Shown: positions 1 to 10,700 of the stretch, piece after piece | Numbering within the stretch: the first letter of the stretch is position 1 | How the letters are laid out: each line of letters starts with the position of its first letter | DNA from: CBDCMJ01 sp965224325 | Lineage (GTDB): Bacteria; Chloroflexota; Dehalococcoidia; Lucifugimonadales; UBA3495 | Assembly (NCBI GenBank): GCA_965224325.1 | Contig: CBDCYT010000019.1 | Span: 95,489 to 159,488, forward strand | DNA length: 64,000 nt | Direction: 5' to 3' | Made by a program: the position numbers and the translations under genes | The notes under the pieces: generated by a model | Database searches by the model: none | Seen by the model: only the letters and a program-made list of their open reading frames with translations | What the model was told of the DNA's origin: nothing

Positions 1-2
1 GG

Positions 3-1340
3 CGTCCCAAGCTTGAGCCCTACACCGGTGTCATTGACCGGATCCTGGAGGACGATCTAAAGCGCCCCAGGAAGCAGCGACACACCGCCAAGCGCATCTA
101 CGAGCGGCTCAGGGACGAGTACGGGTTCGACGGCGGATACACCACGGTCAAGGACTACGTCAGGGAGCATCGCCGTCAGACCAAGGAGATGTTCGTGCCC
201 CTGTCCCATCCGCCGGGCCACGCGCAGTGCGACTTCGGCGAGGCCCTGGTGGTCATCGGCGGCGTAGAGCAAAAGGCCCACTGCTTCGTCATCGACCTGC
301 CCCACAGCGACGGCTGCTTCGTCAAGGCCTACCCGGCGGAGACCACCGAGGCCTTCCTGGACGGCCATGTCTCGGCGTTCGCCTTCCTGGGCGGAGTGCC
401 CCAGAGCATCCTCTACGACAATACCAGGCTAGCCGTGGCGAAGATACTGGGGGATGGACGGCGTCAGCGCACCCGGGCCTTCACCGAGCTGCAGTCCCAC
501 TACCTGTTCGAGGACCGGTTCGGACGCCCAGGCAAGGGCAATGACAAAGGCAAGGTGGAGGGCCTGATGGGGTACGTGCGGCGAAACTTTCTGGTGCCGG
601 TGCCGTCCTTCGAGAGCTTTGATGCGCTCAATGCCTACCTGGAACAACGATGCCTGGAGCGAATGGACGCCCAGCTCAGGGGCCACACGGAGACCATCGG
701 TCAGAGGATGGAGCGGGACCTGGAGGCCCTGTTGCCGCTGCCGCCGGTGGCATACGACGCCTGCGACAAGCAGGCAAGCCGGGTGAGTTCGCTGTCCTTG
801 GTAAGGTACAGGACCAACGACTACTCGGTGCCGGTGGCTTACGGATATCGGGACGTCCTGGTACGGGGCTACGTGGACCAGGTGGTCATCAGTTGCGGAA
901 CCGAGGTCATCGCCAGCCATCCCAGATCATACGACCGGGACGACTTCATCTACGATCCCATCCACTACCTGCCGCTCTTGGAACGGAAGCCGGGCGCCCT
1001 GGACCAGGCCGCACCCCTGCAGGGCTGGGCCCTGCCCGAAGAGTTCGGGACGCTGCGCCGGCTGCTGGAATCCAGAATGGGACGGCGGGGCAAACGGGAG
1101 TACGTGCAGGTGCTCAGGCTGCTGGAGACCTTCAATCAGCAGGAGGTGCACGCAGCGGTAAAAGATGCCATCCACCTGGGGTCGCTGAGCTTCGACGCAG
1201 TGAAGCACCTGGTGCTCTGCCGGCTGGAGGGACGTCCGCCAAGGCTGGACCTGGAGCTGTATCCCCACCTGCCCAGGGTCAGGGTCAGCACCACGTCCGC
1301 CGGAGACTACATGACCTTGCTGTCGGGGAGAGCGGCATGA
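3..1340 (+). CDS. istA: IS21 transposase IstA (5' end outside window)
   Basis: IstA is the DDE transposase of IS21 elements and acts with the ATPase IstB. The reading frame is already open at base 3 (beginning RPKLEPYTGVIDRIL), so the gene starts before the window; an internal ATG at 189 is not the real start. The rve-type catalytic core is visible: the first Asp in HAQCDFGEALVVIGG, the second in SILYDNTRLAV, and the Glu in GKVEGLMGYVRRNF. A C-terminal beta-barrel-like region follows (LVRYRTNDYSVPVAYGYRDV). The stop overlaps the istB start as ATGA, as in other IS21 members. About 445 residues are present, close to the full size of many IstA proteins. Identification is secure. Confidence 0.93.
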   Translation, partial: RPKLEPYTGVIDRILEDDLKRPRKQRHTAKRIYERLRDEYGFDGGYTTVKDYVREHRRQTKEMFVPLSHPPGHAQCDFGEALVVIGGVEQKAHCFVIDLPHSDGCFVKAYPAETTEAFLDGHVSAFAFLGGVPQSILYDNTRLAVAKILGDGRRQRTRAFTELQSHYLFEDRFGRPGKGNDKGKVEGLMGYVRRNFLVPVPSFESFDALNAYLEQRCLERMDAQLRGHTETIGQRMERDLEALLPLPPVAYDACDKQASRVSSLSLVRYRTNDYSVPVAYGYRDVLVRGYVDQVVISCGTEVIASHPRSYDRDDFIYDPIHYLPLLERKPGALDQAAPLQGWALPEEFGTLRRLLESRMGRRGKREYVQVLRLLETFNQQEVHAAVKDAIHLGSLSFDAVKHLVLCRLEGRPPRLDLELYPHLPRVRVSTTSAGDYMTLLSGRAA

Positions 1341-2119
1341 ACGACCGGTCGACGCTGCTGCTGGAACACCATCTCAAAGAGCTGAAGCTGCCCGGCTTTC
1401 TCAGGGAGTACGGTAAGATGGCAGCCCAGTGCGCCGCCGAGGGTGTGGATCACCCCCAGTACCTGCTGCGCCTCGCCGAGCTGGAACTCATCGACCGCCA
1501 CCAGCGCATGGTGGAGCGGCGGATACGGGCGGCTCGATTCCCTGCCGTCAAAAGCCTGGACACCCTAGACTTCCCGGCCATACCATCGTTGAACAAGGCG
1601 CTGGTGATGGAGCTGGCACGATGTGAATACATCCAGCGCCGAGAGAACGTCATTGCCGTCGGCAACAGCGGCACCGGCAAGACCCACGTGGCCCTTGGTT
1701 TGGGGCTGGCCGCCTGCCAGCGCGGGATGTCTGTGGGTTTCACCACCGCCGCCGGTCTGGTGCATGAGATGATGGAGGCCAGGGACGAAAGGCGCCTGCT
1801 GAACTTGCAGAAACAACTGGCCCGGCTCAACCTGCTGATCGTCGACGAACTGGGCTTCGTGCCTCTGGCCCGGACCGGGGCGGAACTGCTCTTCGAGGTG
1901 TTCAGCCAGCGCTACGAGCGGGGCTCCATAATGCTGACCACCAACCTGCCTTTCGACGAGTGGACCGAGGTCTTCGGCTCGGAGCGTCTCACCGGAGCGC
2001 TGCTGGACCGGCTCACCCACCACGTCCACATCCTGGAGATGAACGGCGAGAGCTACCGCCTCAAGCGCAGCCGGGAGAACGCCCCCTCCCAGGTCTCGGA
2101 CGAGCCGGAAGACTCCTGA
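1337..2119 (+). CDS. istB: IS21 helper ATPase IstB
   Basis: IstB is a 260-residue AAA+ ATPase, related to DnaC, that assembles on DNA and directs IstA to its target. The start is the ATG at 1337 in an ATGA overlap with istA, which makes the longer upstream reading frame irrelevant. Walker A (GNSGTGKTH) lies near residue 115 and Walker B (LLIVDELGF) near residue 170, followed by the sensor-like TTNLPFDEW and a basic C-terminal region. Length and motif order are typical. The C-terminal 58 codons are duplicated as a remnant at 2872-3045, and another relic lies on the minus strand near 62.5 kb, so this IS type has moved repeatedly here. Confidence 0.93.
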   Translation: MNDRSTLLLEHHLKELKLPGFLREYGKMAAQCAAEGVDHPQYLLRLAELELIDRHQRMVERRIRAARFPAVKSLDTLDFPAIPSLNKALVMELARCEYIQRRENVIAVGNSGTGKTHVALGLGLAACQRGMSVGFTTAAGLVHEMMEARDERRLLNLQKQLARLNLLIVDELGFVPLARTGAELLFEVFSQRYERGSIMLTTNLPFDEWTEVFGSERLTGALLDRLTHHVHILEMNGESYRLKRSRENAPSQVSDEPEDS

Positions 2120-2291
2120 CTCACTCCAGACTTGCGGACCTCTGCTTCTGACCTCACCCCACCCGGCTCCCAATTCAGTCCTTTCTCGTCGCCCTTGACG
2201 CTGCCCTCTACAACCGTTGTAGGCTGGTCGGTATCCGTAGTGGCTGGCCTATATCCGTGTACGACTCTGAGTCTCTACGAGAGGACTGACC

Positions 2292-2852
2292 TTGCGATAC
2301 ATTCACCGGAATGAATGGTTAGCTTATGGCTTCCTTGTCGTTGCTGCGGTGGCGGTATCCCTACCGCTGTTCCCGTATAGATGGCACACTTTTCTGCATA
2401 TAGCTGGCGCGGTGGTCTTCCTCGGGAACATCATCGTTACCGCTGCATGGATGCTGATGGCGGAGCGAACGCGGAGCGTCAATGTCATACACTTCTCCGC
2501 CAAGGCTGTTATCCGCGCCGACCTACTCTTCACCCTGCCTGGTGTGCTCCTGTTACTGATGAACGGGTTTGCCATGGTGCTCGCCCGCTGGGGTGGGTGG
2601 GGCGCGTTTCACCAGTTGTCTTGGATAACTGTCGCCCTGTGGCTATTCATCGCATCCGGCGTAATATGGGTGGGAATCCTTATCCCCGTCCAACATCGCA
2701 TGGCTGTGTTCTCTGACCCGTCGGACTACCCAGACTCGCCACCATCAGAATTCTTCTCGGCGCTCCGCAAGTGGTACTTCTGGGGGGCACTTGCGATAGC
2801 CTTGCCGATCTGCTCGCTTTACCTGATGGTCAACAAGCCAGCCTTCGGCTAG
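2292..2852 (+). CDS. DUF2269-like integral membrane protein
   Basis: This is a 186-residue hydrophobic protein with about four to five membrane helices: residues 10-28, 33-54, 72-95, 105-125 and 162-180. The pattern HTFLHIAGAVVFLGNIIVTAAWM and the late IPVQHRM motif resemble DUF2269 (predicted integral membrane protein), whose function is unknown. The start is a TTG at 2292 preceded by GAGAGG a few bases upstream. The gene sits between the complete IS21 and a truncated second IS21 right end, so it may have been carried in with, or trapped between, two IS copies. The family assignment is from pattern memory only. Confidence 0.7.
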   Translation: MRYIHRNEWLAYGFLVVAAVAVSLPLFPYRWHTFLHIAGAVVFLGNIIVTAAWMLMAERTRSVNVIHFSAKAVIRADLLFTLPGVLLLLMNGFAMVLARWGGWGAFHQLSWITVALWLFIASGVIWVGILIPVQHRMAVFSDPSDYPDSPPSEFFSALRKWYFWGALAIALPICSLYLMVNKPAFG

Positions 2853-2871
2853 AGCGTTGGGAAGTACGCCA

Positions 2872-3174
2872 CTGCCTTTCGATGAGTGGACCGAGGTGTT
2901 CGGATCGGAACGCCTCACTGGGTCGCTGCTGGATCGGCTCACCCACCACATCCATATCCTGGAGATGAACGGCGACAGCTACCGCCTCCGCCACAGCCGG
3001 CAGAGCGCCGCCTACCAGGTCTCGGACGAGCCAGAAGACTCCTGACTCACTCCAGGACTGCGGACCCTTGCTCCTGACCTAACCCCGCCCGGCTCCCAAT
3101 TCAGTCCTTTCTCATCGTGCCGGTGGTACATGATTCCTCCGCCGCAGTGGTACACTTTCTCGCCGCCATTGACA
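2872..3174 (+). pseudogene. IS21 right-end remnant with istB 3' fragment
   Basis: The segment reads PFDEWTEVFGSERLTG onward to VSDEPEDS in frame with a stop at 3045, matching the last 58 codons of the istB at 1337-2119. The non-coding tail is also conserved, and it ends with two copies of GTGGTACA followed by CTTTCTCGCCGCCATTGACA (to 3174), the expected IS21 terminus. The ATPase core is missing. The mod fragment begins immediately after the terminus, so this IS end marks the insertion or deletion that removed the 5' part of that gene. The short open frame beginning at 2857 is not a functional protein. Confidence 0.85.
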
Positions 3175-3875
3175 GGCTTCAACGAAGGTTTGTCCTCGTC
3201 GAAGTGGGGGACCAGTTCGATACTGTCTTATTGCCAAGGATCAAGAAAGTCACCTTTTCCCCCGAATGGAAGGAAGGCAAACCTCAGCGTATGGCCACCG
3301 CGGAAGAGGCTGGACGCAGCCCCCGCGTCGTAAAGTACATCCGCTTGGAGTCCTATGAGGACGCGCTGGACAGTATAGAGTTTAACCAATATCCCGAACA
3401 ACTGCCTTTCGCTGAGCTTGGAGACGAGTACCTGATCAAGTACATGCTTAGTTGGGAGACTAAGAACAGCGGAACACTGCTTAACGCCTCCAGGTTGGCC
3501 AGTCCTTCCTCTTACCGGCTGCGGGTCCACATAAAGGGTGAAAAAAGAGAGCGTTCAGTGGACGTTGCGGAGACGTCCAATTACCTGCTTGGCCTGAAGG
3601 TGAAAAACCAAAAAGTATATGAGGACGACGGGATATCTTACTTGGTGTACCGGGGTGAAACCCGGGCCGCACCCGGCCGCTCAGTCACCGTCATCTGGAG
3701 GGAAACGAAAGGTTGGACCGAGGACGACTTCGCACGGGACCGGGATTTTGTTGCCAAGTACGGCCTCACTGGGGACGCACAAATGATCTATGTCAACGGA
3801 GACTCGGCTATACCCGGCGCCAAGCCCATTGAACCAATGTTCAAAGCGCGTATGTTCTCCGGGGTAAGCGAATGA
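3174..3875 (+). pseudogene. Type III-like DNA methyltransferase (Mod), C-terminal fragment
   Basis: About 233 residues recognisable as the C-terminal part of an adenine-specific DNA methyltransferase partnered with a type III-like restriction helicase. Visible features are FVLVEVGDQFDTVLLPRIKK, the region YIRLESYEDALDSIEF, and LGLKVKNQKVYEDDG followed by TVIWRETKGW. The catalytic DPPY-type motif and the SAM-binding motif are absent. The homology begins exactly at the IS21 terminus, so the 5' half was removed by IS insertion or deletion. The open frame can be read from 3117 through IS sequence, but that start is an artefact. The helicase gene begins 28 bp downstream. Without an active Mod the pair is probably defunct, unless a methylase is supplied elsewhere. 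Confidence 0.8.
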
Positions 3876-3902
3876 CACGAACGCTTTGAATGAGGCCGCA
3901 TT

Positions 3903-6900
3903 ATGCCACCAAAGCAACAAACCAAGAAAAAGCAAGCTCCATCTGTGAAGGGTTACGCAAGGCTGGAGGGAAGGCTAGCGCTGCTGGCCTGGCTGCACCA
4001 TCAACTGGGTTACGGCGACACGCGCCGGCTGCTCGGGGACATAAAACCACTGAATGAGGGATTTCGTGAGGACGGGCGTAGCCATGTCAGCTTGTATCTG
4101 GAATTGCGCTCCGGGCAAATGCAGGGCTTGGCTGAGGAGGACCTGCAACGCTACGACGGCAACATCCGCGAGAACCTGGCAGCAATGAACCGTGGCCGCT
4201 CCGGACCTATCACCCTGCGATATTTCCAGTACCTGGCGGCGCTGTACACCGAGATATTTCTGGACTGGCGCTTTAACCGGCCCGAAGGTTTGTTGCGCTC
4301 CCTGAACGAATTCGTCTCGCAGCACAACGCGGCCTCCGCACCGGACCGGCGGTGGGAGCGGTTCTCCCCGGAAGAACTGAACAAACTCGCCGTCTGGATG
4401 GCTACGGGCAGCGGCAAGACGCTGCTGCTGCACCTGCATTACTGGCAGTTTATGCGCTACAACCGGGAGCCACTGGACAATATCCTGCTGATTACGCCCA
4501 ACGAAGGGTTGAGCCAGCAGCACCTGGACGAACTCCAGGCTTCCAACATTCCCGCCGCGCGTTTCGACGTTAATGAAGCGGGCAGTCTGCTTAGTCAACC
4601 GGGAACCGTGAGGGTGACCGAGATTACCAAGCTGGTTGAGGAAAAACGGGGGGGGCGGCGTACGGGTGCCCGTCGAGACCTTCGAGGGCAACAACCTGAT
4701 TTTCGTGGACGAGGGACACAAGGGCGCCGGCGGTGAAGCGTGGCGCAGCATGCGGGACGCCCTGGCCGAGACCGGGTTCACCTTCGAGTACAGCGCCACC
4801 TTCGGCCAAGCCCTGGCTGCCGCCAACAACGACGCTCTGATTACGGAGTACGGCAAGGCCATCGCTTTCGACTACTCCTATCGCCATTTCTACAACGACG
4901 GCTACGGCAAGGACTTTCGCGTCCTCAATCTGCAACAGGATACGTCGCCGGAGCAGACGGACACCCTGTTGATGGCCAACCTGCTCTCATTCTACCAACA
5001 GCAGCTTGTCTTCGCCGAGCAGGAAGCGGCCCTGCGGCCTTACAACCTGTCCCGCCCGCTGTGGACTTTCGTTGGCGGCAGCGTCAACGCGGTCTACCAA
5101 GAAAGCAAAAAGCCGCGCAGTGACATCCTCACGGTTGTGCGGTTCCTGCATCGCGTGTTACGGGAACCAGCCTGGGCGACCGACACCATCGGCCGGCTGC
5201 TGAACGGGAAATCCGGCTTGAACCATCCCGAAACTGGGCAGGACATATTCGCCGGCAAATTCGACTACCTGTGCCGACGCCCAACGGCCGCCGCTGCCGT
5301 CTACCGGGACGCGCTGGAGAAGGTGATGCACGGGGGCAGCGGAGGGTTGCAATTGTGCGACCTGCACGGCGGCGGCGAACTGGGACTGAAAGCGGACGGC
5401 AGCGAAAGCTACTTTGGTGTCATCTACATTGGAGACGCCAACGAGTTCAAGAAGCTGGTGGAATCCGACGGCGACGCCATCGTCATCACGGACGAAGTCT
5501 TTCACGGGTCCCTGTTTGACCGCATCAACGAACCGGATTCAACCGTCGAGGTGCTGGCCGGCGCCCGCAAGTTTATCGAAGGTTGGAACTCCTGGCGGGT
5601 GTCCAACATGGGCCTGTTGAATATCGGGCGTAGCGAAGGCTCGCAGATAATCCAGCTATTCGGCCGTGGCGTGCGGCTGAAAGGGCAGGATATGTCGCTC
5701 AAGCGAAGCTCCGCGCTGAACGACGGAACCCACCCGGGCAACATCCAGCTGCTGGAAACCCTCAACATATTCGCTCTGCGGGCCAACTATATGGTCCAGT
5801 TCCGGGATTACCTTGAAAGCGAGGGAATCAGCACGGACGACCCGGTGGAACAGTCATTTTTGATCCGCCCCAACAATAGATTCCTAGACAAAGGGCTGCT
5901 CATCCCTCGCCTAGACGAAGGCCAGAAATTTACCGAGCAGGAAACCGTGTTGCTGAAGCGCGACAGCGAAGTTCCCCCGGTTTCCGTGGTGATGTCGGCC
6001 AGGGTACAACAAATCGAAAGTGGGAGAGACGGATTCGTCGGCGCCGACGCCAGTTCAGGCGCCGCAAGGAAAATACCATCGGAAAGCCTAGACCTAGTAG
6101 ACTGGGAAGGGGCCTACCTGCGGTTGCTGGAACACAAAGATAGCAGGGGGTTCAGCAATCTGCTAATCCAGCCGGAGTTGCTGCGGCCCATCCTAGAAGC
6201 CGGGGAGGAGGCGTACCTCCTGGAGGCGGAGGAATCCGCAGTCAACCCCAAGAGCCACGACGACCAGCAGCGGTTGCAGGAAGCCGTCACCAACATCCTG
6301 CGAAGATACACCGACGCGCTTTACCGGCGCCGCAGGGCCCGTTGGGAATCAAATCATCTGAGCTACCGTCAATTGGACCACACCGACGACAACTTCCGGT
6401 TACACGAAAACGCCGGAAAATACATCGTCAAAGTGCCAAGGGAGAAAAATGAACTCGCCAAGGAAATTGAGAAACTGATCGCCAACTGCAACTCCTTGTA
6501 CCAGGAAGACCAAGGGGCTTTGCCGCGAATCCACTTCGACCGCCACCTTTACCAGCCGTTACTGGTGGAAAGCGAGGGCGTAACTTCGTCTCCGCCTGGC
6601 TTGCGAGAGAGCGAGCGCAAATTTGTCGATGACCTGAGAAACTACTGCGCCAGCGGGCAGGATGCCCTGCCGGACAGCACCGAGCTATTCCTGCTTCGGA
6701 ATCTGACCCGCGGCAAAGGCGTGGGATTCTTTGAGAGTAGCGGCTTCTATCCGGACTTCATCCTCTGGGTCAAGACCGAAGAGACACAGCGCATAGTATT
6801 CATAGAGCCACACGGAATGCTCAACCAGAAAGCCTACATCCACGATGAGAAGGCGCAGCTTCACGAGCGTCTACCAGAATTGGCACGAGATATTGCTGGC

Positions 6901-7080
6901 CGCTCCGGCAACTTGGAAGTCCAGCTTGACTCCTTTATCGTCTCAGCAACCGGGTACGAAGACCTGTGGAAACATTACGACAACGGGAATTGGACCAAGG
7001 CTGATTTCGCAGCCAAGCATATCCTTTTCCAAGAATCCGGGGACGGGTACAGCTACATCGCGCACATTCTCCACAGTTGA
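3903..7080 (+). CDS. Type III-like restriction helicase/nuclease (Res), frameshifted at a G8 tract
   Basis: This is the restriction subunit of a type III-like system, expected to translocate on DNA with ATP and cleave it with its Mod partner. The first frame (3903 to about 4650) carries Walker A WMATGSGKT near residue 168. The second frame (from about 4650 to 7080) carries the DEGH box in IFVDEGHKG, SATFG, and helicase motif VI-like QLFGRGVRL. Near the C terminus, FYPDFILWVK then VFIEPHG is the usual nuclease-like end of this family. The two frames join at a run of eight G (4648-4655); one G fewer would restore a single protein of about 1058 residues. This may be phase variation, a true null mutation or a sequencing error. 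It follows the truncated mod gene. Confidence 0.82.
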
Positions 7081-7191
7081 AACAGCGGCATTTGGGAAAG
7101 ATCCCCAGCCTTAGCCGAGGCTGAGTAAGTTGCCCTTCCTGGGGCTGAACAGCGGGATGACTGCAATTAGTGAGAAAGCCCTACCCGACCG

Positions 7192-7503
7192 ATGGAGTCC
7201 CCCAGTCACCACATGGCGCAAGCCGACAACATCCGTATCCCCGAAGTCAAGGACGCTCGCATCCGCCAGACCCTGGCCGACTGCTGGGAGCGCCATAAGG
7301 ACATGGAAGTCCTGCAGTTCCGCGACGGCGAGTGCGAGGTAAGCCGACCGTGGGACGAGGCGGTAGCCGAGACGATGGGCCGGGACTCCACCGAGCTGTC
7401 CCGCCTGCGGCACCAGGAGCCCCACGTCAGCGGTCTTGGCTACGGCCAGTACGGGGAGGAGAGGGCGGACGAGGATAACTCCTACAGGAAGAACAGAGCT
7501 TAA
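7192..7503 (+). CDS. Small hypothetical protein
   Basis: An open frame of 103 codons with an alternative ATG at 7213 (MAQADNIRIPEV). It is hydrophilic and acidic, with no signal peptide or membrane segment. The sequence DARIRQTLADCWERHKDMEVL followed by WDEAVAETMGRD and LSRLRH looks like ordinary protein rather than a shadow frame, and codon composition agrees with its neighbours. It lies 111 bp after the Res gene on the same strand and ends 200 bp before the Avs-like gene. I do not recognise the family; it could be a remnant of a larger defence gene. The remaining sequence between 7081 and 7705 shows nothing else. Confidence 0.4.
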   Translation: MESPSHHMAQADNIRIPEVKDARIRQTLADCWERHKDMEVLQFRDGECEVSRPWDEAVAETMGRDSTELSRLRHQEPHVSGLGYGQYGEERADEDNSYRKNRA

Positions 7504-7705
7504 AGGGTCCAAACCGTACTAGCCCTAAGTGTGTGTCATCAGGCAGCAACCTGCCTTGCCCTGGAATAATCGTTCGACGAAAATCTGGCAGACTCAGGGG
7601 CAAAGAACTTGGGTTGGGGATAGGGAGACAACTTGAATGTGCTGCCCGTTGGTTGCACCATAGTCAAGAGATGGTGATTCAATAGATAGATTGTATGAGG
7701 CCCCA

Positions 7706-10700
7706 ATGGAGAGTTTGGATTGGAATGGAATTCGGCCGTTGAACGGTTCGCAGGCGGCTGCCTTCGAGGAGTTGTGCGCACAGCTGGCAAGGGTCGAGAG
7801 TCCTACAGACGCCAAGTTCCATCGCAAGGGTTCACCTGATGCCGGGGTCGAGTGTTTCTGCATCCTTCCCGGAGGACGGGAATGGGGTTGGCAGGCCAAG
7901 AGTTTTACTACGCTTGGCGCTTCCCAGGTGGCACAGCTCGACGATTCGGTTAGGCGAGCTCTGGACAAGCATCCCCAATTAGTTCGCTATTTCGTTTGCA
8001 TACCGATAGATCGGCCAGATGCCCGGCTTCCGGGACAAACATCTGCATTGGAACGCTGGGAAAGCCATGCCCAGAAATGGCAAGGCTGGGCACAAGACCG
8101 AGGGATGGAGGTTCAGTTCATCTGGTGGGGTTCTTCAGAGCTTATTGATAGGCTATCCCGGAGCGAGCATGTTGGACGCTTGTTCTTTTGGTTTGGAAAG
8201 CGTGGCTTCAACCAAGACTGGTTCCACAAACGTTGGAACGAAGCTGTAAGGGCGGCAGGCCCCAGATATACCCCGGAGGTCCACATCGACTTACCCATTG
8301 CTCAGGATATGGAGCGATTCAGCAGGTCGGTCTTTGTGTTCGACGAGGTCAAGTCTCTTGCCATAGGAGTTCGCAGAGCACACGAGGGGTTGATGCCCCT
8401 CAAAGGATTTTTCGAACAATATGGCCTACAGACTGACATTGATGCCCTATCGAAAGCAACAAGCGCGGTTTTGGAAGCCCTTTCCGAGCTGGGACCTTCC
8501 CCCGCTGATTTGCTGCCGTTCCCAGACATAGCCAAAAAAGCAAATGATGGAAGCGTGGCCGTTAGCCAGGTCATGAAGCGGATTAGGTTGTTACGGCAAG
8601 AACAAGGGGGTCAAAGTCGAGAGAACCAAACCTCTCGAAGCTACTACCAAGATCCTCTCCGAAATTTGCTAAATGATCTACAACGTCTCCATTCATCGCT
8701 TCGGGAAGTAGTTGAGACTTGCGAACACGCAGATTCGTTAGCGAATGGTCAGTTGTTGCTTCTAAAAGGTGAAGCAGGTACAGGCAAAACGCACTTACTC
8801 TGCGATTTTGCCAAAAGCAGAATTGACACTCAGTTGCCGACTGTCCTTCTGATGGGCCAACGGTTTCTCAGCGAGGATGACCCTTGGGTACAGTTGGCGC
8901 AGCAATTGGACTTGACCGGGGCAAGCACAGAGCAAATCGTGGGAGCATTGGAGGCTGCTGCCCAAGCGTCAGACTGCCGCGCGCTGGTGATGATTGATGC
9001 CTTGAACGAGGGCAATGGCCGGAAGATTTGGCCGGCTCATTTGTCCTCATTCCTAGCACGGCTTGAGAAATGCTCTTGGATTGGCGTGGTGCTTTCCGTT
9101 CGCTCGTCCTACGAAGATATTGTAGTACCAGAGAACGTTAGAGACAGGGCTGCATTCGTTACTCATCACGGATTTGAGGGACACGAATACGACGCTACCC
9201 GAACCTTCTTTGCACATTATGGCCTCGAATTTCCATCAACTCCTATCCTGCAACCAGAATTTGGAAACCCATTGTTTCTCAAGACGCTCTGTAAAGGACT
9301 GAGTGGCAAGGGAGAGACAAGAATCCCTCGGGGGTTCCACGGCATTACAGCAGTATTCAACTTGCACCTTGACTCCATCAATGCCCGGTTAGCCAACGAT
9401 CTGGATTACAACCCTGGAGACAATCTTGTGCGAGACGCCCTGGATAATATCTCCAAGTGCCTTATGGAAGTTGAGCACCGATGGCTTCCCAGGCCGATAG
9501 CTGAGAAGACTATAAATGAGCTTCTCCCCGGACGGGGATTCAGCCATTCCTTATATCGCGGCTTAGTCACCGAGGGCGTCTTGGTTGAGGACAGAACTTG
9601 GTGTACGGACAACTCCTTGGAAGAGGTGGTATTCGTCTCCTACGACAGGCTCGCAGATCATACCATCGCGGACTTTCTTCTCCGAATCAATCTGGATGCC
9701 GCCTATCCCGAGAGGGCCTTTGCTGACGGTGGCGGTTTGGCGTACATACAGGAAAAGAATTGGGGCATTCACCAAGGGATACTCGCGGCTCTGTGTATCC
9801 AAGTGCCTGAGCATACCGGTCAAGAGCTGGTCAGACTGGCCCCAGCCGCACTGGATTACCCGGGCATCAGAGAAGCTTTCCTGGAAAGCATAGTTTGGCG
9901 CAAACTGGACGCTTTCTCCGAAAATACTCGTGCAGTTATGAATGAGCTCCTTCAAGGTGAAGAGATTTGGGGCGACCTGCTGGATGTGCTACTGTCGGTC
10001 TCTGTTGTCCCAGGCCACCCATTCAACTCGGATTCGCTAGACCAGCGGCTCCGACAAGATTCCATGCCAGACCGCGATTCATGGTGGAGTATCTATCTGC
10101 ACAGGACTTGGGACACCCAAGGCCCCGTGGACCGCTTGGTTGCCTGGGCATCAGCCTTATCGTCTGCTGACGATGTTGAAGACTCAGTAGTTGACTTGTC
10201 TGCGACCACCCTAGCCTGGATGTTCACTACACCCAACCGGTTCTTGCGAGACAGAGCGACCAAGGCCATGGTTGCCTTGTTGACCGGACGAACTGAACCG
10301 ACAGTGCGATTGATAGACCGATTCGCCGATGTCGATGACCCTTATGTCTCGGAGCGCATATATGCGGCAGCCTACGGCGTGGCTATGCGAAGCCATGATG
10401 CAACTGCGGTCGGTGAGATGGCTTTGTCGGTATACAAGCACGTATTCGCTTCTGGCACTCCCCCGGTTCACATACTGCTCCGGGATTACGCTCGCGGCGT
10501 TATCGAACACGCTATCCATATGGGTTCCAATGTCCAAATTGACGAACGATTGATTCGTCCTCCATACAACAGCGATTGGCCGTCTATTCCTTCCGAGGAT
10601 TACGTCGAAGGCCTATTCCCGAACCGTGGACAAGCTTCATGGGACTACGGAAACCTAGAATGGTCAAGAAATCGCATTCGGCGGTCCGTGCTGGATGATG

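Larger units (their letters stand above)
1..2202 (+). mobile_element. IS21-family insertion sequence (left end outside window)
   Basis: The element consists of istA and istB in the usual overlapping order, followed by about 80 bp of non-coding right end. The right end closes with CTTTCTCGTCGCCCTTGAC near 2202. This resembles the outer end of the second, truncated copy at 3174, which reads CTTTCTCGCCGCCATTGACA and is the complement of the TGTCAATGGCG-type terminus known for this family. Relative to that second copy, this right end lacks about 48 bp between two CTTTCTC repeats. The left terminus and any target duplication lie outside the window. The element is probably recent, since both genes are open. 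Confidence 0.85.
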
